A stretch of 64,000 nt of DNA from Streptomyces sp. NBC_00286 (GCF_036173125.1 NZ_CP108054.1:6787001-6851000); one strand, 5' to 3'; shown: positions 45,345 to 55,036, numbered from the stretch's first letter. A program made the numbers and translations. The notes: generated by a model from the sequence alone, not told the origin.

Positions 45345-47933
45345 CTACCCGGCGGCGGCCAAGTCACAAGCCTGCGCACGCAACGCCCGCGCCAAGTCAT
45401 CCCGAGCCTCAAGCACAAGCCGCCGCAGCGCCGGAGCCGCCGCCCCATGCTCGGAGAGCCACGCATCCGTCGCAGCCAGCGTCGCCTCCGAGTCCTGCAA
45501 GGACGGAAACAGGCCCTTGACCACATCCATCGCGATCTGGATGGACCGCTCTTCCCAGACGCGCTCGATCGCATCGAAGTACTTGGCGACATAAGGCGCC
45601 CCAAGCCCCCGCTGCGACGGCTGCGCAAACCCCGCGATCGTCGCCTCCACCAGCGCATTGGACAGCTTGTCCGACTCGACAACGGCCGCCCACGCCTGGG
45701 CCTTCACCGCGGCGGACGGCCGCGCCGCAAGGCACCGAACCTGATGCCGCTTCCCCGAAGCCGTGTCGTCACGGGCGAGCTCCGCGGCAAGCACACCCTC
45801 GTCAGCGACCCCGTGCGAGGCCAGCGGATCCAGGAACGCCCAGCGCAGCTCCTGGTCCACCCCCAGCCCTTCGATCTTGTCGGTACCCTCCAACAGGCCC
45901 CGCAACAGCCCCAGTTCGGCCTCACTCGATGCGACCGCCGCGAAGAACCGGGCCCACGTCAGCTGATGCTGGCTGCCCGGTTCGGCCGCCCGCAGCTCCC
46001 GCAGCGCACCCTCCGCGAGCAACTGCCCGCCGACGTACCGCCATTCAGGAGCCGCGTAATGCGTGAGCGCGGAGTTCGCCCACGCGTGCAGCATCTGGAG
46101 CACACCGATGTCGGACTCGCGGCCCGCGAAACGCAGGACGAGGTCGATGAAGTCCCGGGCCGGCATCAGGGCGTCCCGCGTCAGGTTCCACAACGCCGAC
46201 CAGCACAGCGCACGCGCCAGCGGATCGCTCATCTCACCGAGCCGCTCCCGCAGCGTCGCCAGCGAGCCCTCGTCGAAACGGATCTTGCAGTACGTCAGGT
46301 CGTCGTCGTTCACCAGCACCAGCTCGGGAGCCTCGGCCCCGGCCAGCTCCGCCACGACCGTACGCGGCCCGTCGACGTCCACCTCCGCGCGCGCGTACCG
46401 CTCCAGCGCACCCTCGCCAGACCGCCGGTACAGGCCCACCGCCACCCGGTGCGGCCGCAGTTCAGGATGGTCCGCCGGGGCAGTCACAGTGGCCTCCTGG
46501 AGGATCGAGAGCTCATCGATCCGCCCCTCGGTGCTCAACAACACCTGCGGCATAAGGGAGTTGACACCGGCCGTCTGCAGCCAGGCCCGCGACCAGGCGG
46601 CCATGTCACGCCCGCTCGTCTCCTCCAGGACAGACAACAGGTCCCCGAGCCGCGTGTTCCCGTACGCGTTCCGCTTGAAGTAGCGCCGCGCGCCCTCCAG
46701 GAAGGCGTCCCGCCCGACGTACGCCACCAACTGCTTGAGAACCGACGCCCCCTTGGCGTACGTGATCCCGTCGAAGTTCAGCTTGGCGTCCTCCAGGTCA
46801 CGGATGTCGGCCGTGATCGGGTGCGTGGAGGGCAGCTGATCTGCGCGGTACGCCCAGGACTTGCGGTTGTTGGCGAAGGTGATCCAGCCGTTGGTGAACC
46901 GGGTCGCCTCGACCATGGAGAAGGAGCCCATGAAGTCCGCGAAGGACTCCTTGAGCCACAGGTCGTCCCACCACTCCATGGTGACCAGGTCGCCGAACCA
47001 CATATGCGCCATCTCGTGCAGGATGACGTTCGCCCGCCGCTCGTACGACGCCTGTGTCACCTTGCCGCGGAAGATGAACTCCTCGCGGAACGTCACACAG
47101 CCCGGGTTCTCCATCGCGCCCAGGTTGTACTCCGGCACGAACGCCTGGTCGTACTTCCCGAACGGGTACGGGTAGTCGAAGTGGTCGTGGAAGAAGTCGA
47201 GCCCCTGCTTGGTCACCAGGAACACGTCGTCGGCGTCGAAGTGCCTGGCGAGGCCCTTGCGGCACAGGGCGCCGAGGGGGATCTCCAGCGTCGTACCGTC
47301 GTCGAAGGTGCGGGAGTAGTGGTCCGTCACATAGTGGTACGGGCCGGCGACGATCGCCGTGATGTACGTCGAGATGGGCCGCGTCTCTGCGAACCGCCAT
47401 ACCCCGTCGTGCAGTTCACCCACGCCGTTGCTCCACGCGACCCAGCCCTCGGGGGCCCGGACTTCGAACCGGAAGGGGGCCTTGAGGTCCGGCTGCTCGA
47501 AGTTGGCGAAGACGCGGCGGGAGTCGGCCGGTTCGTACTGCGTGTAGAGGTAGACCTCGCCGTCCTCGGGGTCGACGAAACGGTGCAGGCCCTCGCCCGT
47601 GCGGCTGTAGGCGCACTGGGCGTCGACCACGAGTTCGTTGTCGTCGCCGAGGTCCTCCAGGAGGATGCGGGAACCGTCGAAGACCGCGCCCGGATCGAGA
47701 TCCTTGCCGTTGAGGGAGACGGCGGTGACGCTCGGCGCGATCAGGTCCGCGAAGCTCGTGGCGCCCGGCTCGGCGCAGCGGAAGCGGATGGTCGTCACCG
47801 AACGGAACGTCCGCGGCCCAGCGTCCGTGCCGCCCACGGCGGAGCGCAGGTCGAGCGACACCTCGTACCCGTCGACGGACAGCAGGGCGGCCCGCTCGCG
47901 GGCCTCGTCGCGGGACAGATTCTCACCGGGCAC
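45345..47933 (-). CDS. Aminopeptidase N (M1), second paralogue
   Basis: 862 residues from GTG 47933 (AAGGGAG 8 bases upstream). Same fold and motifs as the first copy: GAMENPGCVTF (GAMENAG with Ala replaced by Pro), HEMAHMWFGDLVTMEWWDDLWLKESFADF, and the long helical C-terminus. Sequence differs throughout, so this is an old paralogue and not a recent duplication. The GAMENP change sits beside the exopeptidase Glu and could alter specificity. Divergent from the DsbA-fold gene. Confidence 0.95.
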   Translation of the reverse strand: MPGENLSRDEARERAALLSVDGYEVSLDLRSAVGGTDAGPRTFRSVTTIRFRCAEPGATSFADLIAPSVTAVSLNGKDLDPGAVFDGSRILLEDLGDDNELVVDAQCAYSRTGEGLHRFVDPEDGEVYLYTQYEPADSRRVFANFEQPDLKAPFRFEVRAPEGWVAWSNGVGELHDGVWRFAETRPISTYITAIVAGPYHYVTDHYSRTFDDGTTLEIPLGALCRKGLARHFDADDVFLVTKQGLDFFHDHFDYPYPFGKYDQAFVPEYNLGAMENPGCVTFREEFIFRGKVTQASYERRANVILHEMAHMWFGDLVTMEWWDDLWLKESFADFMGSFSMVEATRFTNGWITFANNRKSWAYRADQLPSTHPITADIRDLEDAKLNFDGITYAKGASVLKQLVAYVGRDAFLEGARRYFKRNAYGNTRLGDLLSVLEETSGRDMAAWSRAWLQTAGVNSLMPQVLLSTEGRIDELSILQEATVTAPADHPELRPHRVAVGLYRRSGEGALERYARAEVDVDGPRTVVAELAGAEAPELVLVNDDDLTYCKIRFDEGSLATLRERLGEMSDPLARALCWSALWNLTRDALMPARDFIDLVLRFAGRESDIGVLQMLHAWANSALTHYAAPEWRYVGGQLLAEGALRELRAAEPGSQHQLTWARFFAAVASSEAELGLLRGLLEGTDKIEGLGVDQELRWAFLDPLASHGVADEGVLAAELARDDTASGKRHQVRCLAARPSAAVKAQAWAAVVESDKLSNALVEATIAGFAQPSQRGLGAPYVAKYFDAIERVWEERSIQIAMDVVKGLFPSLQDSEATLAATDAWLSEHGAAAPALRRLVLEARDDLARALRAQACDLAAAG

Positions 47934-48120
47934 TGGCGGCACTCCCTTGTCACTGCATGACTGGCGGCATGACTCCTTCGAACTGCATTGATCCTCGCAT
48001 GGGGCACTGACAACGGGCATCAGGGAATAGGACGGGGAAGGGGGTGGTTGCGGGTTCAAGAACAGGCTCAGCCGTCCCCTGTACTTGTCACCCGTCATGA
48101 CCGCGTTTTCGAGGAGAGCC

Positions 48121-48783
48121 ATGTCCGAGGCCGCAACGAGCTCCGCCAAGACCCCCGTCGACTTCTGGTTCGACCCACTGTGTCCCTGGGCGTGGATGAC
48201 CTCGCGCTGGGTCCTTGAGGTGGAGAAAGTCCGCGACATCGAGGTCCGCTGGCACATCATGAGCCTCGCGGTGCTGAACGAGGACAAGATCGACGAGCTG
48301 CCCGAGGAGTACCGGGAGATGCTCGCGACCAAGGCGTGGAAGCCGGTACGCGTGGTGACCGCGGCCTGGCAGAAGCACGGCGCCGACATCCTCGGCCCCC
48401 TCTACACCGCCCTCGGCACCCGCATCCACAACAACGACGAGGGCCCGACCGTCGAGGCGATCGCCGGCGCCCTCGCCGACGTCGGCCTGCCCGCCGACCT
48501 CATCGACTACGCCGACCAGGAGGACTTCGAGTTCGACGCCGAGCTGCGCGCCTCCCACAAGGAGGGCATCGACAAGGTCGGCCAGGAGGTCGGCACCCCG
48601 GTCATCGCCGTCCCCGGCGCCGACGGCGAGCAGATCGCCTTCTTCGGCCCGGTCGTCACCCCCGCCCCCAAGGGCGAGGAGGCCGCCCGCCTCTGGGACG
48701 GCACCCTCGCCGTCGCCTCGGTCCCCGGCTTCTACGAGATCAAGCGCACGCGGACGAAGGGGCCGGACTTCAGCAACCTCTGA
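48121..48783 (+). CDS. DsbA-fold oxidoreductase, mycothiol-dependent nitroreductase-like
   Basis: 220 residues from ATG 48121 (GGAG 6 bases upstream). Thioredoxin fold with PVDFWFDPLCPWAWMTSRWVLEV at the N-terminus and GTPVIAVPGADGEQIAFFGPVV (cis-Pro loop). The closest family known to me is the mycobacterial Rv2466c group, which uses mycothiol. Here the active site is CPWA instead of CPWC, so only the nucleophilic Cys is present and a monothiol mechanism is expected. No signal peptide: cytoplasmic. Followed by a strong terminator. Confidence 0.87.
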   Translation: MSEAATSSAKTPVDFWFDPLCPWAWMTSRWVLEVEKVRDIEVRWHIMSLAVLNEDKIDELPEEYREMLATKAWKPVRVVTAAWQKHGADILGPLYTALGTRIHNNDEGPTVEAIAGALADVGLPADLIDYADQEDFEFDAELRASHKEGIDKVGQEVGTPVIAVPGADGEQIAFFGPVVTPAPKGEEAARLWDGTLAVASVPGFYEIKRTRTKGPDFSNL

Positions 48784-48806
48784 CGCCTGAGGTCTCCCTC
48801 GGGCGA

Positions 48807-48843
48807 GGCGACCCCCGCGAGTCACGTCCTCGCGGGGGTCGCC
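48807..48843. terminator. 15-bp hairpin terminator
   Basis: Perfect 15-bp stem (48807-48821 with 48829-48843) around the loop TCACGTC. The same core stem and the same loop occur again at 54996-55036. Sits between convergent genes. Confidence 0.88.
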
Positions 48844-48859
48844 CGTATCCGTAACTCGT

Positions 48860-49504
48860 TTACGACGGCCTCCGCAGCAACCCCCGCTCCATCGCCACCA
48901 CCACCGCCCGAGTCCGATCGTTCACGTCCAGCTTCGCGAACAGCCGCAGGAGGTGGGTCTTGACCGTGGCCTCGGCGATGACCAGACGTGAGCCGATCTC
49001 GGCGTTGGTGAGGCCGTCGGCCACGGCGTTGAGGACGTCTCGCTCGCGGGCGGTGAGCGGAGCGTGGGCGGGGCGGCGCATACGGGCGACCAGTTTTTCC
49101 GCGACCCGAGGGGCGAGGACCGTTTCGCCGCGCGACGCCGCGTGGATCGCGTCGACGAGTTGCTCGCGGGTGGCGTCCTTCAGGAGGTAGCCGATGGCGC
49201 CCGCCTCGACACCGCGCTCGATCTCCGCGTCGGTGTCATAGGTGGTGAGGATCAGCACCCGGGTGCGCGGGTGCGCGGCCACGATCTCCGTGGTCGTCGC
49301 CACCCCGTCCAGTACGGGCATCCGCAGATCCACCAGGGCCACATCGGGCTCGTACGCGGCGACGAGTTCCAGCGCCGCCCGCCCGTCGCCCGCCTCGCCG
49401 AGGATCTCGATACTGGGCTCGGCGGCCAGCAGGGCCACCACACCGGCCCGCATCACCGTGTGATCGTCCACGACGATGATCCGCAGCTTTCCACCGCCGG
49501 TCAT
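48860..49504 (-). CDS. NarL/LuxR-type response regulator
   Basis: 214 residues. Receiver domain: IIVVDDHTVMRAG, phospho-acceptor Asp59 in LVDLRMPVLDG, and the conserved Thr/Lys of LILTTYD and YLLKDATREQL. HTH: LTARERDVLNAVADGLTNAEIGSRLVIAEATVKTHLLRLFAKLDV. The start ATG overlaps the kinase stop (ATGA), so kinase and regulator are coupled. Expected to control the MMPL transporter gene at the head of the operon, among others. Confidence 0.94.
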   Translation of the reverse strand: MTGGGKLRIIVVDDHTVMRAGVVALLAAEPSIEILGEAGDGRAALELVAAYEPDVALVDLRMPVLDGVATTTEIVAAHPRTRVLILTTYDTDAEIERGVEAGAIGYLLKDATREQLVDAIHAASRGETVLAPRVAEKLVARMRRPAHAPLTARERDVLNAVADGLTNAEIGSRLVIAEATVKTHLLRLFAKLDVNDRTRAVVVAMERGLLRRPS

Positions 49505-50754
49505 GTCAACTCCTCACCGAACTCGGCCGTACGGGACTCAGACTCACCGTCGTCCCCGTCCATCGGAATCATCGCCAGTACGCGCGTACCGTCCCCCACC
49601 GAACTCGTCACCCGGAGCTCCCCGCCCAACTCCGCCAGCCGTTTGCGCATCCCGTCGAGCCCGAACCCCGACGAGTCGCCCACGACGAAACCCGCCCCGT
49701 CGTCCGTGATCTCCAGCTCCACCCCGTACGGCTGCCGAGCCAGTACGACTCCGACCGTCGATGCCCGCGCGTGCTTGCGCACATTGGCCAGCGACTCCTG
49801 CGTACAGCGCAGCAGCGCGATCCGCGTCGGCTGGTCGCACTCGATGTCCGCCAGCTCCGCGTCCACCGCGAGCCCGGTGTCCTCCGCGAACCGGTCCAGC
49901 GTCCGGCGCAGCGTGTGGGCCACCGAACCCGCCGCCACCTGCCCGCCCCGCTGCGCGGAGCCGACCAGCTCCCGCGCCTCGGCGAGGTTTTCGCGCGCGG
50001 TGGACTCGATCGACCGCAACTGCTGTGCGCTGCGCGCCGGATCGCTGTCGAGGCCCGCCCGCGCCGCCTCCGCGAGCGCGATGATCGAGGCGAAGCCCTG
50101 GGCGAGCGTGTCATGGATGTCGCGTGCCATCCGTTCCCTCTCATCGGCTGCCCCCTGACGCTGATGCGCCTCGGACAGCTCGGACTGTGCCTGTTCCAAC
50201 TCTGTGATCAGCCGGGCCCGTTCATGACTCTGGGCGACCACCGAGTGCACCCACAGCCCGACCAGCATCCCGACGGCCACCACGATCACGACGGGGACCA
50301 GCGTCTCGCCGAAGAACTTCATCGACGGGCCGAGCCGGAACCAACTGCCCGCCAGCGTCGCCCCGGTGGCCAGCCCCAGAAACCCGACCGAGGCCCGCGG
50401 CGTACGCCCGAACATCCAGAAGTGCGGCAGCGTCACCATGAACAGCGACCCGAAGGAGCCGCGCAGATACGCGAACACACCCAGCGTGGCGACCAGCACG
50501 AGGAGATACGTGTGCGGGCGCAGTACGGGATTGCCCGGGAACCGGTCGACCACCGCGTAGCAGAGCATCAGGAACCCGAGCAGCCCGAGCGCCCAGTACT
50601 TGCTCCCGCCGGGCCGGTCGAGGGCGGCGAGCCCGATTGCCAAGGCCACGAACAGCAGCCAGGACACCGCGTTCCAGCGGCGCAGCGTGGCGGCCCAGAA
50701 CGGGTCGGTGACCTGCTCGGCGGGACTCCCGGCGGGAGAAGCTGGGGTGGTCAT
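49501..50754 (-). CDS. Sensor histidine kinase (HisKA_3)
   Basis: 417 residues from ATG 50754. N-terminal half has five to six membrane helices (about 30-46, 54-72, 82-98, 104-118, 128-143, 155-178). DHp motif RERMARDIHDTLAQGFASI with His214, then HATPase_c: QESLANVRKHARA, LEITDDGAGF, SGFGLDGMRKRL. Sensor part resembles membrane-stress kinases of the DesK/LiaS type. Begins five bases after the MMPL stop, so the three genes form one operon. Confidence 0.93.
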   Translation of the reverse strand: MTTPASPAGSPAEQVTDPFWAATLRRWNAVSWLLFVALAIGLAALDRPGGSKYWALGLLGFLMLCYAVVDRFPGNPVLRPHTYLLVLVATLGVFAYLRGSFGSLFMVTLPHFWMFGRTPRASVGFLGLATGATLAGSWFRLGPSMKFFGETLVPVVIVVAVGMLVGLWVHSVVAQSHERARLITELEQAQSELSEAHQRQGAADERERMARDIHDTLAQGFASIIALAEAARAGLDSDPARSAQQLRSIESTARENLAEARELVGSAQRGGQVAAGSVAHTLRRTLDRFAEDTGLAVDAELADIECDQPTRIALLRCTQESLANVRKHARASTVGVVLARQPYGVELEITDDGAGFVVGDSSGFGLDGMRKRLAELGGELRVTSSVGDGTRVLAMIPMDGDDGESESRTAEFGEELT

Positions 50755-50759
50755 ACCAG

Positions 50760-52985
50760 TCAACGTACGTCTGCCACCGCCGACTTGGCGGCCTCTTGCC
50801 GCTCGGACACTGCCTGCCGCCGCACCCCGCGCGAAGGCCACCAGCTCGCCTCGCCGAGCAGCAGCATCACCGCCGGCAGGATCAGGATCCGGATGATGAA
50901 GGCGTCCAGCAGTACGGCCGCCGCGAGGACGAAGCCGATCTGCTTCAACTCGATGATGTGCAGGAAGACGAAGCTCACGAAGACCGTCATCATGACCACC
51001 GCCGCACTGGTCACCACACCCGCCGAGCTGCGAATCCCGTCAAAAACCGCCTGCCGCGTCGGCACGCCGGCCAGCACCGCCTCCCTGATCCGGCTCACCA
51101 CGAACACCTGGTAGTCCATGGACAGCCCGAAGAGGATCACGAACAGGAACAGCGGCACCCGCGACCCGATCGACCCGGTGGAGTCGAAGTTCAGCAGCCC
51201 CTCGGCCCAACTGCCCTGGAAGACCAGGACGAGCAGCCCGAGCGCCGCCGCGGCCGACAGCAGGTTCAGTACGACACCGAGCAGGCCGAGCACCACGGAA
51301 CGGAACGCGTACAGGGTCATCGCGAAGGTCACCAGGAGCAACGCGCCGAGAACCAGGGGCAGTTTGCTGTTCTGGTGCGCGGGATAGTCGGCGTAACGGG
51401 CGACGTCGCCGCTCACGCCGGACTCGGCGCCCGCGATCCGGCCGACCGTCGCGGGCACGTACTCGTCCCGCAGGTGGTCCAGGGAGTCGTACGCCTCGTC
51501 CGAGTTGCCGAGATGCGGCACGTCCAGCTCCAGCACGCTGATCCGCCGGCCGTCGGATGTCTCGTCGGAGGTACGTACCCGGGACTCGCCGGTGAACAGC
51601 GGGTCTTCGTCGGCGAGTTGAGCCAGTTCCTCCAGGGACGCGGTGACCTCGCCGGAGCGTGCGGCATCGGCGCGTACGACGATGTCGTGGGTCACCCGCT
51701 GCTCGGGGAAGGCCTCGTTGAGGCGGTCGTACACCTGCATGGCGGGGATCTCACGCGAGTGGGTGTCCCGGCTCATCTCGGTGATCTTCAGCCCGCCCAG
51801 TGGTGCGGCGAGCGCGAGCATGGCGAGCACCGAGACGCACAGGGTGGCCACCGGATGCCGGGTCGCGGGCCGCAGCAGCGCGGCCCACACCCGGCCGCCG
51901 CCCTCGCCGCGTATCCGCCGCGCGGGCTTGCCGTGCTCGGCACGGCGCCGCGCCTTGCGTTCGGCCCGCTTACCGAGCTTGACCAGCAGCGCGGGCAGTA
52001 CGGTCAGGGAGCTGAGCACCGCCACCAGGACGACCACGATGGTGCCGGTGGCCAGCGAGGTGAAGATCACGTCGGCGGCCAGGAACAGCGTCGCCGTGGA
52101 CACCACGACCGCCATCCCGGACACCACGACCGCCCGCCCCGAGGTCGCCGCGGCCAGCTCCACCAGCGCCTCGGAACTCAACCGCCCGCCGGACCGGGCC
52201 CGTTCCTCCCGCTCCCGCTTGAGATAGAAGAGCGTGTAGTCGACGCCGACCGCGAGCCCGATCATCAGGATGATGTTGGTCCCGACCCCGGTGTCGGGGG
52301 AGAGGTGCGAGACCACCATCGAAAGCCCGACGGCCGCCGCGATCGACGACAGCGCGAGCAGCAGCGGCACCCCGGCCATGGTCACCGAACCGAACACGAT
52401 CAACAGCGTGATCAAGGTGACCGGCAGGGTGATCGCCTCGGAGAGCGCCAGATCCTCGCCGCGCTGCTTGTCGACTCCCTTGCTGATGGAGGGACTTCCG
52501 GTCTCCTCCAGGAGCAGCGCGGGGTTCGCCTTCTGTACGGCCTCGGTCTGCGCGACCAGCGCGTCGACCTTGTCCTTCGCGTCGCGCTCCTCGCCCTTCA
52601 CGGCCACTTCGACCATGAGGATCCGGCCGTCCTTCGACAGCAGCGGATCGGCGACGCTCTCGACCTCGGGCAGCCGCTCCATCCGGGCGGTGAGATCCGC
52701 CGCGGCGGCCTTCGCGGAGGCTTCGGCGGCGCCCCCGTCGAGACCGGCGCCGGACCGGGCGGAGATCATCACCTGCTCGGTGGACCTGCGCTCCAACTGC
52801 CCCTCGGCCGCCATCGCTTCGGCCCGGCCGGCCTCACCCACCCGATAATCGGCGGTTTTCGCGCTGTTGAGCCCGACAGCACTGCCGATGCCCACGCACA
52901 ACACCACGAACACCAGCCAACCGATGATCGCCCGCCATGGGTGCAAGGCACTCCAGCGAGCCATGCGCACAGTAAATGAGTTCAT
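50760..52985 (-). CDS. MMPL/RND family transporter
   Basis: 741 residues from ATG 52985; ATG 52967 (beginning MARWSALHP) is an alternative, since neither has a strong ribosome-binding site. Twelve membrane helices in the RND/MMPL order with two extracytoplasmic loops. GVDYTLFYLKREREERARSG after helix 5 and the second FGLSMDYQVFVVSRIREAV are the conserved MMPL motifs, with the Asp-Tyr pair of the proton relay. Actinobacterial MMPL proteins export lipids, siderophores or drugs. First gene of an operon with a histidine kinase and a response regulator, so probably envelope-stress controlled. Confidence 0.93.
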   Translation of the reverse strand: MNSFTVRMARWSALHPWRAIIGWLVFVVLCVGIGSAVGLNSAKTADYRVGEAGRAEAMAAEGQLERRSTEQVMISARSGAGLDGGAAEASAKAAAADLTARMERLPEVESVADPLLSKDGRILMVEVAVKGEERDAKDKVDALVAQTEAVQKANPALLLEETGSPSISKGVDKQRGEDLALSEAITLPVTLITLLIVFGSVTMAGVPLLLALSSIAAAVGLSMVVSHLSPDTGVGTNIILMIGLAVGVDYTLFYLKREREERARSGGRLSSEALVELAAATSGRAVVVSGMAVVVSTATLFLAADVIFTSLATGTIVVVLVAVLSSLTVLPALLVKLGKRAERKARRRAEHGKPARRIRGEGGGRVWAALLRPATRHPVATLCVSVLAMLALAAPLGGLKITEMSRDTHSREIPAMQVYDRLNEAFPEQRVTHDIVVRADAARSGEVTASLEELAQLADEDPLFTGESRVRTSDETSDGRRISVLELDVPHLGNSDEAYDSLDHLRDEYVPATVGRIAGAESGVSGDVARYADYPAHQNSKLPLVLGALLLVTFAMTLYAFRSVVLGLLGVVLNLLSAAAALGLLVLVFQGSWAEGLLNFDSTGSIGSRVPLFLFVILFGLSMDYQVFVVSRIREAVLAGVPTRQAVFDGIRSSAGVVTSAAVVMMTVFVSFVFLHIIELKQIGFVLAAAVLLDAFIIRILILPAVMLLLGEASWWPSRGVRRQAVSERQEAAKSAVADVR

Positions 52986-53044
52986 GCCCAAAAGCGTTGC
53001 TGAGCAGGGCAGTTGGCAGACAGAGGTACTCGGTGGAACTTGCC

Positions 53045-53062
53045 GTCCACCGATCGGTGGAC
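53045..53062. promoter_or_regulatory. GTCCACCGATCGGTGGAC perfect palindrome
   Basis: 18-bp dyad 60 bases upstream of the MMPL start, inside the 303-base divergent spacer before the methyltransferase gene. Typical size for a TetR- or NarL-type operator. The rest of the spacer (52986-53288) shows no gene. Confidence 0.7.
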
Positions 53063-53288
53063 CTCCGGGCTGGGGCAAACCCCCCGAAGAGGACGGTTGG
53101 ATCCACGTTCACCACGGGTTGCAGGCGCGTACAACGAGCCGTATCCGCGACCCCCGCCGCCCAAAGAATCTTGAAGTGACAAAAACGCTGGCCAAAGCCG
53201 CTATCAGCATCAACTACGCGACTGTATACGAACTTTGGAGGCATGAGCTCCACGACATCGGATAGCGATCTGCAGAGCATGACTCCCG

Positions 53289-54977
53289 ATGACTGAAGGA
53301 GTTCCCATCATCGTGCAACCGGCTCAAGAGTTCGGCGACAACCCTGTCGAAGTACGCGAAACCGGTCACTACACAGAGGAATACGTTCCCAGCTTTGTCG
53401 AGAAATGGGACTCGCTCATCGACTGGGAAAAACGGGCGGACAGCGAAGGAAACTTCTTCATCGACCTGCTGCGCAAGTGGGGCGTGAAGAGCGTGCTCGA
53501 CGTCGCGACGGGCACCGGATTCCACTCCGTACGGCTGCTGGCGGCCGGATTCGACACCGTGAGCGCGGACGGCAGCGCGGACATGCTGGCCATGGCCTTC
53601 GAGAACGGCACCAAGCAGGGCGGACACATCCTGCGCGTCGTCCAGGCCGACTGGCGCTGGCTCAACAGAGACGTCCACGGTGAGTACGACGCCATCGTCT
53701 GCCTCGGCAACTCCTTCACGCATCTCTTCTCGGAACGCGACCGGCGCAAGGCGCTCGCCGAGTTCTACGCGATGCTCAAACACGACGGAATTCTCGTCCT
53801 CGACCAGCGCAATTACGACGCGATCCTGGACGACGGATACACCAGCAAGCACACGTACTACTACTGCGGCGAGGACGTCACCGTCGAGCCGGAGTACGTC
53901 GACGAGGGCCTGTGCCGCATGCGGTACCACTTCCCCGACGACTCCGTGTACCACCTCAACATGTTCCCGCTGCGCAAGGACTACACCCGCCGCCTGATGT
54001 CCGAGGTGGGTTTCCAGCGCGTCCAGACCTACGGCGACTTCCAGCACACCTACCGGGGCGAACAGCCGGACTTCTTCATCCATGTGGCGGAGAAGGAGTA
54101 CCGGATGGACGACCCGCAGGAGAAGGAGGGCCGGTACAAGGGCGCGGTCAGCACCGCCCGCAGCTACTACAACTCACCCGACGCCGACACCTTCTACGCC
54201 ACGGTGTGGGGCGGCGAGGACATCCACATCGGCCTCTACGAAAGCCCCGCGGAACCCATCGCGGACGCCAGCCGGCGCACCGTGGAGCGGATGGCGTCGA
54301 AGCTGGAACTGACCCGGGACTCCGTGGTGCTCGACCTCGGCTCGGGGTACGGCGGCTCGGCACGGTACCTGGCCGGGACGTACGACTGCCGGGTCATCGC
54401 CCTCAACCTCAGCGAGGTGGAGAACCAGCGCCACAAGGAGCTGAACGCGGCCCGCGCGCTCACCGACCGGATCGAGGTCGTGGACGGATCCTTCGAGGAC
54501 ATTCCGTATCCGGACGGCCAGGTCGACGTCGTCTGGTCCCAGGACGCCTTCCTGCACAGCGGCAACCGCGTCCAGGTCCTCGAGGAGATCGCCCGCGTCC
54601 TGCGCCCCGGCGGCCACCTCATCTTCACCGACCCGATGGCGACGGCGGACGGCGGCTCCGCCGACGTACTGCAGCCGATCCTCGACCGCATCCACCTGGA
54701 CGACATGGGCTCGCCGGCCTTCTACATGCGTGAGCTGAACCGCCTCGGATTCACCCCGGTAGACGGCGGCTTCGAAGAACACCGCGAACAGCTGGTGAAC
54801 CACTACACGCGGGTCCTGGAGGAGACTGCCCGCCAAGAGTCCGAAGGACTGGCCAGAAAGATCAGCCACGACTACCTGGCCCAGATGAAGAAGGGCCTCG
54901 GCCACTGGATCGACGGCGGCCGCGAGGAGCACCTCACCTGGGGCATCTTCCACTTCAGGCTGGACACCGACGACTGA
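53289..54977 (+). CDS. Fused glycine/sarcosine/dimethylglycine N-methyltransferase (betaine synthesis)
   Basis: 562 residues from ATG 53289; GTG 53313, 11 bases after AAGGAG, is an alternative. Two complete SAM methyltransferase domains. N-terminal: VLDVATGTGFHSVRLLAAGFDTVSADGS, with GNSFTHLF and LDQRNYDAILDDGY, matches glycine-sarcosine N-methyltransferase. C-terminal (from about 290): VVLDLGSGYGGSARYLA, VVWSQDAFLHSGNRVQVLEEIARVLRPGGHLIFTDPM, matches sarcosine-dimethylglycine N-methyltransferase. The halophile Actinopolyspora has the same fusion. Predicted to convert glycine to glycine betaine with three SAM. Stand-alone gene with its own terminator; no betaine porter nearby. Confidence 0.9.
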   Translation: MTEGVPIIVQPAQEFGDNPVEVRETGHYTEEYVPSFVEKWDSLIDWEKRADSEGNFFIDLLRKWGVKSVLDVATGTGFHSVRLLAAGFDTVSADGSADMLAMAFENGTKQGGHILRVVQADWRWLNRDVHGEYDAIVCLGNSFTHLFSERDRRKALAEFYAMLKHDGILVLDQRNYDAILDDGYTSKHTYYYCGEDVTVEPEYVDEGLCRMRYHFPDDSVYHLNMFPLRKDYTRRLMSEVGFQRVQTYGDFQHTYRGEQPDFFIHVAEKEYRMDDPQEKEGRYKGAVSTARSYYNSPDADTFYATVWGGEDIHIGLYESPAEPIADASRRTVERMASKLELTRDSVVLDLGSGYGGSARYLAGTYDCRVIALNLSEVENQRHKELNAARALTDRIEVVDGSFEDIPYPDGQVDVVWSQDAFLHSGNRVQVLEEIARVLRPGGHLIFTDPMATADGGSADVLQPILDRIHLDDMGSPAFYMRELNRLGFTPVDGGFEEHREQLVNHYTRVLEETARQESEGLARKISHDYLAQMKKGLGHWIDGGREEHLTWGIFHFRLDTDD

Positions 54978-54995
54978 ATCACCTGATGGGGCGCA

Positions 54996-55036
54996 CGGAA
55001 AACCCCCGCGAGTCACGTCCTCGCGGGGGCTTTCTT
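54996..55036. terminator. Bidirectional hairpin terminator
   Basis: Stem CCCCCGCGAG (55003-55012) with CTCGCGGGGG (55020-55029), loop TCACGTC, flanked by AAAA on the left and TTT on the right. It is a near duplicate of the terminator at 48807-48843. Confidence 0.88.
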
